Translations under genes and position numbers: made by a program
In this document: positions 43,562 to 52,116 of the stretch, piece by piece
Position numbering within the stretch: position 1 is the first letter of the stretch
How the letters are laid out: every line of letters starts with the position of its first letter
The notes under the pieces: model-generated
Database searches by the model: none
What the model was told of the DNA's origin: nothing
What the model saw: only the letters and a program-made list of their open reading frames with translations
Source of the DNA: Pseudomonadaceae bacterium
GTDB lineage: Bacteria; Pseudomonadota; Gammaproteobacteria; Pseudomonadales; Azotimanducaceae
Direction of reading: 5' to 3'
NCBI GenBank assembly: GCA_024743175.1
Contig: JANSXA010000005.1
Span: 62,001-126,000, forward strand
DNA: 64,000 bases

Positions 43562-45358
43562 TCAGTTTTTCAATCGATACGCTACCAGAAATGGCAGCAG
43601 AACCAGTAACGTCAACAGCAACACGACGACACCAGTACCAAAACGCTCCGCCAGAAAGTTAGACATCAGCTGGCCCGTCTGGGAATAGTTCTCTGGCAGC
43701 GGCATCACGCCGTTGTCTCTGGTGAATTGCTCATAACCCGACAACATGCGCTGAAACCGATCGGGCTCGGCCTGTTTGAGGTCGATCACTTCTCCGGGAT
43801 CCAACATGATGTTGTACAGGTACCACTCTGAATTACCCAGCGGTGGACCGTTGCGCACCAGCTTATAGTCGCCCTGAAAAAACGCGGCATGGCCGGTCAG
43901 TTCGTAACCCACTGTATCCTCTTCCCCGTAGACGCGATCCGTTTCACCGCGCAGTAGCGGAGACAGGTCGCGGCCACTCATGGGTAACACCGGCCTGCCG
44001 CCGTACCTTTCGCCTGGTTGGGCTACACCGGCAACCGATAGAAGCGTTGGTGTGATATCGGTCGCCCAGGCAAACGCATGTGTGAGCGTGTTTGTCTTAA
44101 ACAGCGAATCGCCGGCTATGATCAACGGTACCCGCAAACCTCCTTCACCCGTGTAAAATTTGTAATACGCAAGCGGACTCGCGGCCGCGCTGGCAAAACT
44201 CGGGCTGATGGTGTTGTAGCTGCCTTTCAATCCAAGCCGCTCATAATCCGTGTGATATCCCAGACTTGCAGCCATTCTCCTGCTCGCAAAGGCATCAGGA
44301 TCATCCACCCCGCTGGCTTCTGCGCCATTGTCCGAGGTAAATACGAACACGGTATTTTCATAGACACCTTGTGCTTTGAGGTAATCGATCAAACGGCCGA
44401 TGTGAAAATCCATCGCTTCAATCATGCCCGCGTAAACTGCCATGCGCTTGGCCTCGTAGCGTTTGCGCTCCGCGCTGAGCGCATCCCAGTCTTGCGTACT
44501 CGCCATACGCGCCATATTGGTGTCGGCAGGAACCAGACCCAGCTCAACCGCTTTCTGCCGCCGCTGCTCGCGCAGCGCATCCCAACCCTGATCGTAAACG
44601 CCCATATAGCGGTCAATGAATTCCTGGGGCGCCTGCACGGGTATGTGCACAGCTTGAAACGGTATATAAGCAAAGAACGGTTTACCGTCCCGCAGGTTGC
44701 CGTCAATAAATTCAATGGTTTTGTCAATTAAAAAACGGGAAGAATAGAAATCTTCAGGCAGCTCAAAACGTTCCCCGTCCGCAAACCAGTTAGCCTTCGC
44801 ATAGATCGGCAGATAAGGTTTCTGCTCCCAGTTGTCCGCGCCAGAGTCCATCAAAGCCACCGTCCGAGCAAAACCCCGTCGGCTGGGAAGCTTGTCGGGC
44901 GCAGCGCCCAGGTGCCACTTTCCAGCCATGTAGGTATGGTAGCCCGCGTCTTCCAGCAACGTCGCTACGGTCACCACATTGCTGCCCAGTATCCCCTGAT
45001 AGTTTTCGTGAACGCGCTGCTCCGGCGCCAGCATTTCTGGAATATTGGGTACACCGGCCAGATGATTGTTAACCCCCGTCAGTAACATCGCCCGGGCAGG
45101 CGCGCAGTTTGCTGCGGTATGGTAGTTCGCAAACCTCATGCCTTGATCCGCCAGAGCTGACAGCGTTGGCGTATTCACCTCACCGCCATAAGGGGCTATA
45201 TCCGTGTATCCCAGGTCGTCAGCAAGAATGAAAACGATATTGGGACGCGCCTCATCGGGAGCGGATGAACTCGCTGCAAATACCAATCCACCAGCACCGG
45301 ATAAAAGCGCAGCCACCACCAGTTGCGCAAACCTGAGCCTGAAGCAGAAATTATCCAC
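43562..45358 (-). CDS. arylsulfatase-type sulfatase with C-terminal membrane anchor
   Basis: 598 aa from GTG 45358, with GGGAG about 7 bases upstream. A signal peptide (about 8-29, ending VFAAS) precedes NIVFILADDLGYTD (Asp47, Asp48). The active-site motif is CAPARAMLLTG starting at Cys85: CxPAR, where the common form is CxPSR. TSDNGAEASGV supplies further metal ligands. A hydrophobic segment at the C-terminus (VVLLLTLLVLLPFLVAY) would hold it in the membrane, facing the periplasm. The gene lies four bases after the small membrane protein gene. Confidence 0.88.
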   Translation of the reverse strand: MDNFCFRLRFAQLVVAALLSGAGGLVFAASSSAPDEARPNIVFILADDLGYTDIAPYGGEVNTPTLSALADQGMRFANYHTAANCAPARAMLLTGVNNHLAGVPNIPEMLAPEQRVHENYQGILGSNVVTVATLLEDAGYHTYMAGKWHLGAAPDKLPSRRGFARTVALMDSGADNWEQKPYLPIYAKANWFADGERFELPEDFYSSRFLIDKTIEFIDGNLRDGKPFFAYIPFQAVHIPVQAPQEFIDRYMGVYDQGWDALREQRRQKAVELGLVPADTNMARMASTQDWDALSAERKRYEAKRMAVYAGMIEAMDFHIGRLIDYLKAQGVYENTVFVFTSDNGAEASGVDDPDAFASRRMAASLGYHTDYERLGLKGSYNTISPSFASAAASPLAYYKFYTGEGGLRVPLIIAGDSLFKTNTLTHAFAWATDITPTLLSVAGVAQPGERYGGRPVLPMSGRDLSPLLRGETDRVYGEEDTVGYELTGHAAFFQGDYKLVRNGPPLGNSEWYLYNIMLDPGEVIDLKQAEPDRFQRMLSGYEQFTRDNGVMPLPENYSQTGQLMSNFLAERFGTGVVVLLLTLLVLLPFLVAYRLKN

Positions 45359-45362
45359 GCCT

Positions 45363-45740
45363 TTACTCCCGTTCCGGCAGCCAGCGCGACGCTGCCAACA
45401 GCAACGCAGCTACCAAAACCTCAAACGCAATCATGCCACCCGCAAAGGTCGCATCGTGCAAAGTCCAGGCAAGGATTCTGCCAATTGCGGCGAGCAACAG
45501 GAGCATCGCTGGCGGGTAGTACCAGAGTCGCCGTCCACTGACGAGCCCCATCAGAATACATATCCCGAGGGTCAGGAAAAACGCAGCAAAATCTCCGACC
45601 TGGGAACTGCGCCCCAGACCATCGCCCAATACAAAGCCAAACTCCGGCGCAATGTCAGCCGGGGCAACCAGCCAACGCAGACCCATAACGACAAACAGCA
45701 CAGCTGGCAGTCCAACAACAATTTTCAAAACCGTTTTCAT
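45363..45740 (-). CDS. four-span membrane protein (DUF4345-like)
   Basis: 125 aa with four hydrophobic segments; MGLRWLVAPADIAPEFGF after the first span recalls the DUF4345 group, but the match is not certain. It directly precedes the membrane-anchored sulfatase (4 bases between stop and start), so the two are co-expressed. Role unknown. Confidence 0.6.
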   Translation of the reverse strand: MKTVLKIVVGLPAVLFVVMGLRWLVAPADIAPEFGFVLGDGLGRSSQVGDFAAFFLTLGICILMGLVSGRRLWYYPPAMLLLLAAIGRILAWTLHDATFAGGMIAFEVLVAALLLAASRWLPERE

Positions 45741-45792
45741 TCAGACGATTCCTATTCGGGATATAGAGCTGGACACTATGGGTCCGCCTGTT

Positions 45793-46938
45793 TCATAAAC
45801 TTCCAATAGTCAGACGATTGTTGACCCGTTCCACGGGATATTGCAACGGCACGTCGAGCAAGGCACCGGATAGGCTGCCACCAAAACAATTCTGAATGCC
45901 ACTTTTTGTCATATCGGATTGCGCCTGGTAGTACCGTTGGGCGCGTTGCGATAACCAGACAGCGTGCAGGTTTGTCGCGTGATCGTATTCAGTATCGTTG
46001 AACACGATGCGTTCCGTCGGCAGAGAGGGTTGATCATGCTCTGAGGATAATTCGTAACCGGCAGAAACATCCAGCCGCGTCATCGCCTGGTTAAACGCTA
46101 ATGCGCTCAGTACAAAGGGTTCGCCGTATTCTGCTGCGACCCAGTTGAGAATATCGAGCGCGGTCTGCGGTACTTTATCATCCGCGAGATACTCAATAGG
46201 TCTTGCATAAAACTCCGGTGACGCAACCTCCGGCACCATCATATGTTCTACCCAGCGAAATGTTCTCGGCGCATGATTCTGCATCACACGCAACCCAGCC
46301 GGATCTCTGCCAAGGTGGGCATGCATAGCGCCCATAACGGCGTAGTCTGCCGCAGAGGGGTGACCACCCAGAAAGTAGGGCTGCTCAATAAGATGCGCTT
46401 CGAACAGGCTTAACAGCTGCCGATATTTTTCATCCAATGACTGGCGCATCTTGTCAGTCGATTCAGGTAGACCATAGCTGCGCATGCGGTCAGCAATCAG
46501 ATTGCCATACTTCAACAGGTCTTCATCACTGCCCTGGGGTTTAAACGAACGGCCAAAGTCCATTTTCACAAATTGATCATTCTCATCAAACATCCATCGA
46601 TGCAGCCACGCAAGTCGGACCAGACCTTCACTGCCCATTACCTCCATGAGGTGCACAAAAGTGCGTTGTCGAGGGGTGTCAGGAAATGCGGGCAGGTCTG
46701 GAAAACGCGCCTCAAGGTAATCGACAATCGCCACACTGTCCTGGATAACTTCCCCCTCGGGCGTCAGCAACTGCGGGATGCGATGGCTACCCGAGGCGGG
46801 ACGGACTTTGTTACGGAACATGGGATCACTGGGCAGGCGCTCAACAAAAGGAATACCCTTTTTTCGGAGATAAGTTCGAACCTTTGCAGTGTAGTAAGAC
46901 GCGTAAGATCCGTACAAGGTATACGTGGCAGACACCAT
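45793..46938 (-). CDS. glutathione S-transferase-like protein, long form
   Basis: 381 aa from the ATG at 46938; the frame reaches 47037 but would cover the operator. The N-terminal GST domain reads TLYGSYASYYTAKVRTYLRK, then RIPQLLTPEGEVIQDSVAIV, with the classic cis-proline (IPQL) and a 'DSxAI' glutathione contact. The helical domain has FLGGHPSAADYAVMGAM. About 130 further residues follow, as in the other long GST at 35984, but the tails are not obviously alike. Divergent from the next gene across a third operator copy. Confidence 0.82.
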   Translation of the reverse strand: MVSATYTLYGSYASYYTAKVRTYLRKKGIPFVERLPSDPMFRNKVRPASGSHRIPQLLTPEGEVIQDSVAIVDYLEARFPDLPAFPDTPRQRTFVHLMEVMGSEGLVRLAWLHRWMFDENDQFVKMDFGRSFKPQGSDEDLLKYGNLIADRMRSYGLPESTDKMRQSLDEKYRQLLSLFEAHLIEQPYFLGGHPSAADYAVMGAMHAHLGRDPAGLRVMQNHAPRTFRWVEHMMVPEVASPEFYARPIEYLADDKVPQTALDILNWVAAEYGEPFVLSALAFNQAMTRLDVSAGYELSSEHDQPSLPTERIVFNDTEYDHATNLHAVWLSQRAQRYYQAQSDMTKSGIQNCFGGSLSGALLDVPLQYPVERVNNRLTIGSL

Positions 46939-46969
46939 TATCTTCCCGTTGAGCTGGAACGTCCTAACG

Positions 46970-46984
46970 TAATGTTTTACATTA
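46970..46984. promoter_or_regulatory. inverted-repeat operator, copy 3 (TAATGT-TTT-ACATTA)
   Basis: A perfect 6-bp inverted repeat with a 3-base centre; seen as TAATG-N5-CATTA it equals the copies at 35940 and 41744, with even the spacer (yyTTw) conserved. It lies 32 bases upstream of the GST-like start and 42 bases upstream of the divergent gene. Confidence 0.6.
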
Positions 46985-47025
46985 AAGTAAGCAAGCCCGT
47001 GCAATGACGACCTGGACGTGGAACC

Positions 47026-47721
47026 GTGATCAGACAACTGAAAAGAATTATTCTGGGCTCGCTCACGGTACTCATCGTGATCGTACTGGGTGCATTCTGG
47101 TTTACCTTCTTTTCATCGCGACCGCCCCTCACCATCGACCCGGCAACACTGGCCGGTGACGGCAGCACGCTCAATTATTGTGAGCTGGCGGCCCTCGACG
47201 GCACCGGCAAGATGGCGGCTGACATACCCAAAGGCAACACGCCGGGTTGCAGCTACACGCACTTTCCGCTGCCGGTGTTACGCGAGTGTACTGAACCGCT
47301 GCCTGAAGATGCAGATGACATTCGCGGCCTCTGGCGCGGAGTTTCAGGCAAAGTGGGTCACGTTGAGAGGATAGAACAGTGCGGCGCACGCGTTGTTGTC
47401 ACCGCCAGCGGCATCATTCACGATTCCGGGCCAAACAGCACCGGTGGTTACAACTCAAACGACACAGAAGGCACTGTGCTGTTTACTCTGGGTGATCGCG
47501 AATACTGTCCTCGCAGTTCCGCCGGTATGTTCTGGAACCAGGGAATACTGGAATTCAAGGTGTTCGGCTGGGGACCTGTGGTCGTGCGACGTTTCATGGA
47601 TGATGAGCAACTGATGTGGGAATATGCGGATGGCAGCGTCACCCGTATGGAGCGCCTGTGTACACTCCCGGAAGCGCACAGAAAACCCCAGGCCCGTGGA
47701 CCGCGCTACTCATTTTTTTAG
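47026..47721 (+). CDS. membrane-anchored periplasmic protein of unknown function
   Basis: 231 aa from GTG 47026. An N-terminal membrane span (about 8-28) is followed by a soluble, cysteine-containing domain (LNYCELAALDG, GCSYTHFPLP, RECTEPLP, EYCPRSSAG). The even number of cysteines suggests disulfides and a periplasmic location. No family recognised. It is divergent from the long GST, sharing the operator region. Confidence 0.65.
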   Translation: MIRQLKRIILGSLTVLIVIVLGAFWFTFFSSRPPLTIDPATLAGDGSTLNYCELAALDGTGKMAADIPKGNTPGCSYTHFPLPVLRECTEPLPEDADDIRGLWRGVSGKVGHVERIEQCGARVVVTASGIIHDSGPNSTGGYNSNDTEGTVLFTLGDREYCPRSSAGMFWNQGILEFKVFGWGPVVVRRFMDDEQLMWEYADGSVTRMERLCTLPEAHRKPQARGPRYSFF

Positions 47722-47732
47722 TCTAATTGGAG

Positions 47733-48185
47733 TTACCCGATACCGGTGTCACCCAGCCAGATACCAGCCGCATTTGTTGTCTCAATATTCAACTGACCAG
47801 CCAGTCCTGCATCCCGGTGATGATGAATCGCCTGATATTCTTCCGATTGCATCATCTTGATCATGGCCTGCCGATTTGGATACATGGCGATGGCAACCGA
47901 ATCCCAGAGTTCTTCAACTTCGCCCAGCACTAACCGTTCAACTTTGGCATTGAACATGCCGCCACCACCAAGGTTTACCAGTATTTTTGATACCGCCGCG
48001 CCATAAAGTGCATAAGCTTCAACCCCGGATAAGTCCGTTTCGCGCCCATCTGCGTATTCGGCTTTCTCTCTGAACTTGAGCAGATTGACCATATAGATTG
48101 GCCCTTCCGCGCCAGGTGCAAAGAAACCTTTGATCTGTTCTTCGCTTGGGCTGAGTTTGTTTTCGACTTGCATTGGCGTCCTCAT
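47733..48185 (-). CDS. DUF1330-like protein
   Basis: 150 aa (an ATG at 48173 would make 146). GPIYMVNLLKFREKAEY and YALYGAAVSKILVNLGG are characteristic of DUF1330, a dimeric ferredoxin-like fold. SVAIAMYPNRQAMIKMMQSEEYQ is the conserved second half. No enzyme activity is established for the family. It is next to the ADP-ribosylglycohydrolase-like gene in the same direction. Confidence 0.85.
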   Translation of the reverse strand: MRTPMQVENKLSPSEEQIKGFFAPGAEGPIYMVNLLKFREKAEYADGRETDLSGVEAYALYGAAVSKILVNLGGGGMFNAKVERLVLGEVEELWDSVAIAMYPNRQAMIKMMQSEEYQAIHHHRDAGLAGQLNIETTNAAGIWLGDTGIG

Positions 48186-48221
48186 TTACGGATCAGATAC
48201 ATCGCGAGTGTAGCGTCTTGT

Positions 48222-49892
48222 CTAATGCATGTCATTATTATCGATCTGTCGGTGCAGTGGCGCAGGGTCAAGTGGAATAATCGACAACATATCAATGTTC
48301 TTAGGCGTCGCCTCGCCGTCACAGGTGATTTGCAGTTGGTGATCTCCTGGGGACAAGTCGAGTCTTTCGAAGACTTTCACGTAGTACTGTCCATGTTCAC
48401 TGGCGTTGTTAGACAGGTCCACGAGACTCTGCTCTCCATCCAGAGCTACACTTACTCTCCCAGCTTCAGCGTTTCTGAACGCGTAGTACTGCACCGCTGT
48501 ACCGCTGAAAGTTATTTCCGCAAGACAATCAGCCTGGCCCAAGGTCAAAGTCGCCCCGGAGGCGTTCCATTGCTGATCAGCAGTGGTGAAACCGTTGTAA
48601 TGCCAGCGCGGGTCTGTGTCTTCAATGGTCTCCCAGGGAACAATCGTCTCTGCAACTGCTGCTCTAACAATGTCGCTGTGCATGGCCGGAATCAGCCATT
48701 TGCCATCAACAACCTTGCCTCCCATGCCCTGCACCACTACGCCGTCGATGATATCCAGGCTGCGCGACGCCATGTCATTGAAGTTATCGGGTGCTGCAGG
48801 AAAGTTGTAACGTGTGCGAGTAATCAGATAGTCATCCGAGAAATCGGTTTTATCGAAGTGTTCCTGGAGCCCCTCATAACCGTAGAGCAATCCCAGCAAT
48901 CCTCCCCAGGTCGCCGTCGGATTGTCCGAATCCCAACCCGCCAGGGTGCCAATACGAATGGTCTTTTTATAGTCACCTTCACCATACAACAGGCTGACGA
49001 TCGAAGCGGCGAAGTTGATGCCTGAGTCCCAGGGATATTTGTATTCATAACCCGCCGCGCCCTGAACCTGATAGCGTTCATAAACCCTGTTGCGGGTTTC
49101 CTCCCAATTGTCCTTGTCGGTGTTGCGCTCATATTGTGCTTTGACAAAGTCATACATGTCCGCGATGTACGACCAGTCCGGTACGCGCTTGCGGGCTTCC
49201 TGCGCCATCCAGATCACCTGCTCTTTGCGTGATAAGCCGGGATCGGCCAGAGCAACCAGGGAATGCATGATCACGTAGAACTCGGCAGCCCATTCAGAGT
49301 GCAGATAAGCTGTAGTACGGATCGGCAGATGCGACATCCGCAGCGCCACATCGGGGCGTGCCGGGGCCATGGCACCAAAAATCTCGGTGGTCAGCTGCGC
49401 ATCAATCATGTCCCACATTGGATTGTTTTCAGGCAGGGACGTCGCCGGCGGCAGCATACCGTTCTGCATCTGCCCAAGGGCCGCAAGGTTCGAAACCCAC
49501 AACAACGGAAGCCCTATGTGTGTCTGCCATGCAGCGGCTATCTGTTCAGCGGAGAGCAGGTAGCTATCGTTCTGCGCCATCGCCTTTTGATAAACATATT
49601 CAATATCCGTGTCATCGTCCGCACCCCATGGGGCATTGGACAATACGTAATCAACAAACTGCCCTTCCCGACCGATCTGCTTTTGCCAATCATCGTCATT
49701 AAAAAAGGGTGGCGCAGCGCGTACATTTTCAGTTGGCAAACCAGTCCAGTTTGCAATAGAACTGCCGAGCCAGAATCCACGCAATTTGTCATGGTATTCG
49801 CTGCGGTCGATTTCAATGTTGGCACTGTCCCCGCAGGCGGCCATCTGAACCAGCAGAATTGCATATAGCAAAAACTGTATTGCCAACTTCAT
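48222..49892 (-). CDS. exported ADP-ribosylglycohydrolase-family lipoprotein
   Basis: 556 aa. Lipobox LVQMAAC (Cys20) predicts a lipoprotein. The ARH fold follows: KLRGFWLGSSIANWTG (about 36-51), the metal-binding ADDDTDIEYV (Asp92-94, Asp96) and AGWDSDNPTATWGG (about 325-338). ARH enzymes usually cleave ADP-ribose from proteins in the cytoplasm; an exported version more likely acts on another N- or O-glycoside. The last about 130 residues (QWNASGATLTLG onwards) look like a beta-sandwich of the carbohydrate-binding sort. It lies upstream of the DUF1330 gene. Confidence 0.8.
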   Translation of the reverse strand: MKLAIQFLLYAILLVQMAACGDSANIEIDRSEYHDKLRGFWLGSSIANWTGLPTENVRAAPPFFNDDDWQKQIGREGQFVDYVLSNAPWGADDDTDIEYVYQKAMAQNDSYLLSAEQIAAAWQTHIGLPLLWVSNLAALGQMQNGMLPPATSLPENNPMWDMIDAQLTTEIFGAMAPARPDVALRMSHLPIRTTAYLHSEWAAEFYVIMHSLVALADPGLSRKEQVIWMAQEARKRVPDWSYIADMYDFVKAQYERNTDKDNWEETRNRVYERYQVQGAAGYEYKYPWDSGINFAASIVSLLYGEGDYKKTIRIGTLAGWDSDNPTATWGGLLGLLYGYEGLQEHFDKTDFSDDYLITRTRYNFPAAPDNFNDMASRSLDIIDGVVVQGMGGKVVDGKWLIPAMHSDIVRAAVAETIVPWETIEDTDPRWHYNGFTTADQQWNASGATLTLGQADCLAEITFSGTAVQYYAFRNAEAGRVSVALDGEQSLVDLSNNASEHGQYYVKVFERLDLSPGDHQLQITCDGEATPKNIDMLSIIPLDPAPLHRQIDNNDMH

Positions 49893-50016
49893 GGGTTAAC
49901 CCTTACTCTCATTTTTCCATCTTAGCAGGAGGTTGCTATTCCGTGTTTTTGAGTGGCCTGCGAAAAATCGAAAGAACCCGGAAAGCTGCCACAATCCAGG
50001 GCTGTAAATCTGAACC

Positions 50017-51198
50017 ATGGTAAGACTCACTGATCTACCCGAATACGAACGCGAACATCTGCTCTCTAAAAATCAGCCACCGCTGGGGCCACCTGTCTGG
50101 ACACCACCCGGCAAAGCAATATCTGAGCTACGTATTGCACTCATCACCACCGCGGGGCTGCATTTTCGTGATAACCCGAGCTTTGAATTCGCCGATTCCA
50201 CGTTCAGGCCGATTTCAGATGATGAAGACGCCAACAATCTTGTTATGTCACACAGCTCGGTCAATTTTGACAAAACCGGATTCACCCAGGACGTCAACCT
50301 CGTCTTCCCTATAGACCGGTTCAGAGAGCTTGAAGCGCAGCAGAAGATTGGATCGCTGGCGGCAGTGCACTACAGTTTTATGGGTGCCGGCCTGGATCCA
50401 CACGCCTATGAGAAAAGTGCATCTCAAGTGGCCAGTCTTCTGAAACAGGACAAAGTTGATGCGGTTTTCCTGACTCCGGTCTGACCCAACTGCACGCGTG
50501 CAGTCTGCGCGCTCAGCTACTTCCTTGAACGCGAAGGTATCATGACCACCGGTATCAGTATGGTGCGGGAGAACACCGAGAGCATGCAGCCTCCCCGAGC
50601 GTTGTGGGTCAGCTTTCCGCTCGGCCGCCCGCTGGGTAAGCCCGGTGATGCGGCCTTCCAACATCATGTTATAGAAGCCGCTCTCAACCTGTTGACCGAG
50701 GAAAGCGGCCCGGTACTGGTTGATTACCTGGAAGATGCGCCGGACGTGGTGATCAATGACTCGCCCGCTTGCCCGGTGTCATTTGCAAAACCCGCTGAAG
50801 ATACGGATACCTGGGAAGCCATACTGTTAAATGAACTGCAGGCGCTTACGCCATGGCACGATCTGGGCAGACGCCGCCGTAACGGCCGCACGCTTGTGGG
50901 TGTATCCGAGTTTTCCATGACAGATAATCTGCTGAAACTAGGGCAATTACTCGACACCAACACCTTACCAACAGCAGAACTCAAATGGTTTAAAGCTGCT
51001 ATTGAGGATGCCAAGGTGTTCTATATTGAAGCGCTCACTGCGCAACCTGGCGACTACGATCACAATCAGATTGAGCAGATCTTCTGGCACGAGACGCGCA
51101 TGGGTGCTGCGATTAGAAGGTTTGCGGAACTGTTTCTCGAACATCCCGAGCTATCAGCCTTTGCCAGAATCATCGCACCAAGAAACGTTTCAAAATAA
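50017..51198 (+). CDS. selenoprotein of the GrdB/PrdB-like reductase family (Sec encoded by TGA)
   Basis: 393 aa if TGA at 50482-50484 is read as selenocysteine (Sec156). The frame is continuous on both sides: 155 codons before, 237 after, with protein-like sequence throughout. The context FLTPV-U-PNCTRAVCALSY is the redox motif (UxxC) of the glycine/betaine/sarcosine/D-proline reductase selenoprotein B family. The N-terminal VRLTDLPEYERE and VMSHSSVNFDKTGF are typical of its proteobacterial branch. These are reductases of unknown substrate here. Selenocysteine needs SelA, SelB, SelC and SelD, none of which lies in the window. A dioxygenase gene follows after 22 bases. Confidence 0.88.
50481..50516 (+). 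promoter_or_regulatory. candidate SECIS stem-loop
   Basis: Just after the Sec codon, ACTGCA (50489-50494) pairs with TGCAGT (50499-50504) around a CGCG loop. CTGA containing the UGA can pair with TCAG at 50513-50516 as an outer stem. Bacterial SECIS elements sit directly downstream of the UGA and are bound by SelB. The upper loop is small, so the exact fold is uncertain. Confidence 0.45.
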
Positions 51199-51220
51199 AC
51201 AGCACAAGCGAGGGTCAGCC

Positions 51221-52066
51221 ATGAACATCAACCCCATCACCCCAAGTTTTGTTGCCGACATTTCCGATATCGACATCAGGTCAATATCGAATGATGAATT
51301 TGAAGTGCTTTACCAGGCCTGGCTCACCTACGGCGTACTACGCATACGCGGGCAGCAACTTAACGAGAACGAACTCCAGACCTTCAGCGCCAGATTCGGA
51401 CCGTTAGAAGAAATCCCGATGGGACGATTACCTGAATCTGAGCGCGCCAAAATCAAAAACCACTACGTCACCCAGCTGTCAAACATCATCGAAGATGGCA
51501 AACCAATAGGCGGGCTTGGTAACGCGGAAGCCAATTGGCACTCCGACATGACCTACGTTGAAAACCCGCCTCCCGCCAGCGTTCTTCTGGGTGTTGAGAT
51601 ACCAGACGAGGGCGGTGATACCTATTTTTCCGACCAGAACGCAGCGTTGGCCGCGATACCACAGGCACTCGTTGGTCGCTTAGGTAAACTGTCGATCAAA
51701 CATGACGCTGCGCACACCAGCATTGGCAAACTGCGGCCAGGCTTCGAGCCTTTTGATGACCCTCGGGATGCGCCCGGTGCAAGTCATCCGACTATCATCA
51801 CCCACCCGGAAACCGGCAAGCACGCGCTGTATCTGGGCCGCCGTGAGTGGGCCTACATAGAAAATCTGTCACTTGAAGACAGTGAAACTCTGCTGGATGA
51901 GATCTGGTCTTACGCTGCTCGCACGGAGAATGTTTGGCGGCAACAATGGCGACCTTATGACCTGATTATCTGGGACAACCGCCGGGTGCTGCATCGTCGC
52001 GATGACTTTGATTCGAATTCGCGACGATTGATGAAGCGTTGTCAGGTGCTGAACAGAATCGCCTGA
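51221..52066 (+). CDS. TauD/TfdA-family Fe(II)/2-oxoglutarate dioxygenase
   Basis: 281 aa from ATG 51221, with GAGGG upstream; the open frame to 51002 lies inside the selenoprotein gene. Iron ligands are His107 and Asp109 in NWHSDMTY and the distal His258 in VLHRRDDF; an Arg in RRLMKR binds 2-oxoglutarate. The family hydroxylates taurine, 2,4-D, carnitine precursors and similar small acids or amines. With the selenoprotein 22 bases upstream, a shared substrate such as a methylated amine is possible but not shown. Confidence 0.9.
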   Translation: MNINPITPSFVADISDIDIRSISNDEFEVLYQAWLTYGVLRIRGQQLNENELQTFSARFGPLEEIPMGRLPESERAKIKNHYVTQLSNIIEDGKPIGGLGNAEANWHSDMTYVENPPPASVLLGVEIPDEGGDTYFSDQNAALAAIPQALVGRLGKLSIKHDAAHTSIGKLRPGFEPFDDPRDAPGASHPTIITHPETGKHALYLGRREWAYIENLSLEDSETLLDEIWSYAARTENVWRQQWRPYDLIIWDNRRVLHRRDDFDSNSRRLMKRCQVLNRIA

Positions 52067-52116
52067 CTTTCTTCCTGCGCAGCGCCGCTGTGTCTCATAC
52101 TATCCTGTTTGCCGCA

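Noticed and set aside
46939-47037. Longer N-terminus of the GST-like protein at 45793.
   Set aside because: It would cover the operator and the start of the divergent gene; the GST fold begins directly after the ATG at 46938.
50017-50484. Reading this as a truncated gene followed by a second short gene, or as a nonsense mutation.
   Set aside because: The frame continues without any shift, the residues around the TGA are the UxxC motif of a known selenoprotein family, and a stem-loop follows directly.
50490-50503. CTGCACGCGTGCAG as a protein-binding operator.
   Set aside because: It is inside a coding region directly after the Sec codon, where an RNA stem is the more economical explanation.
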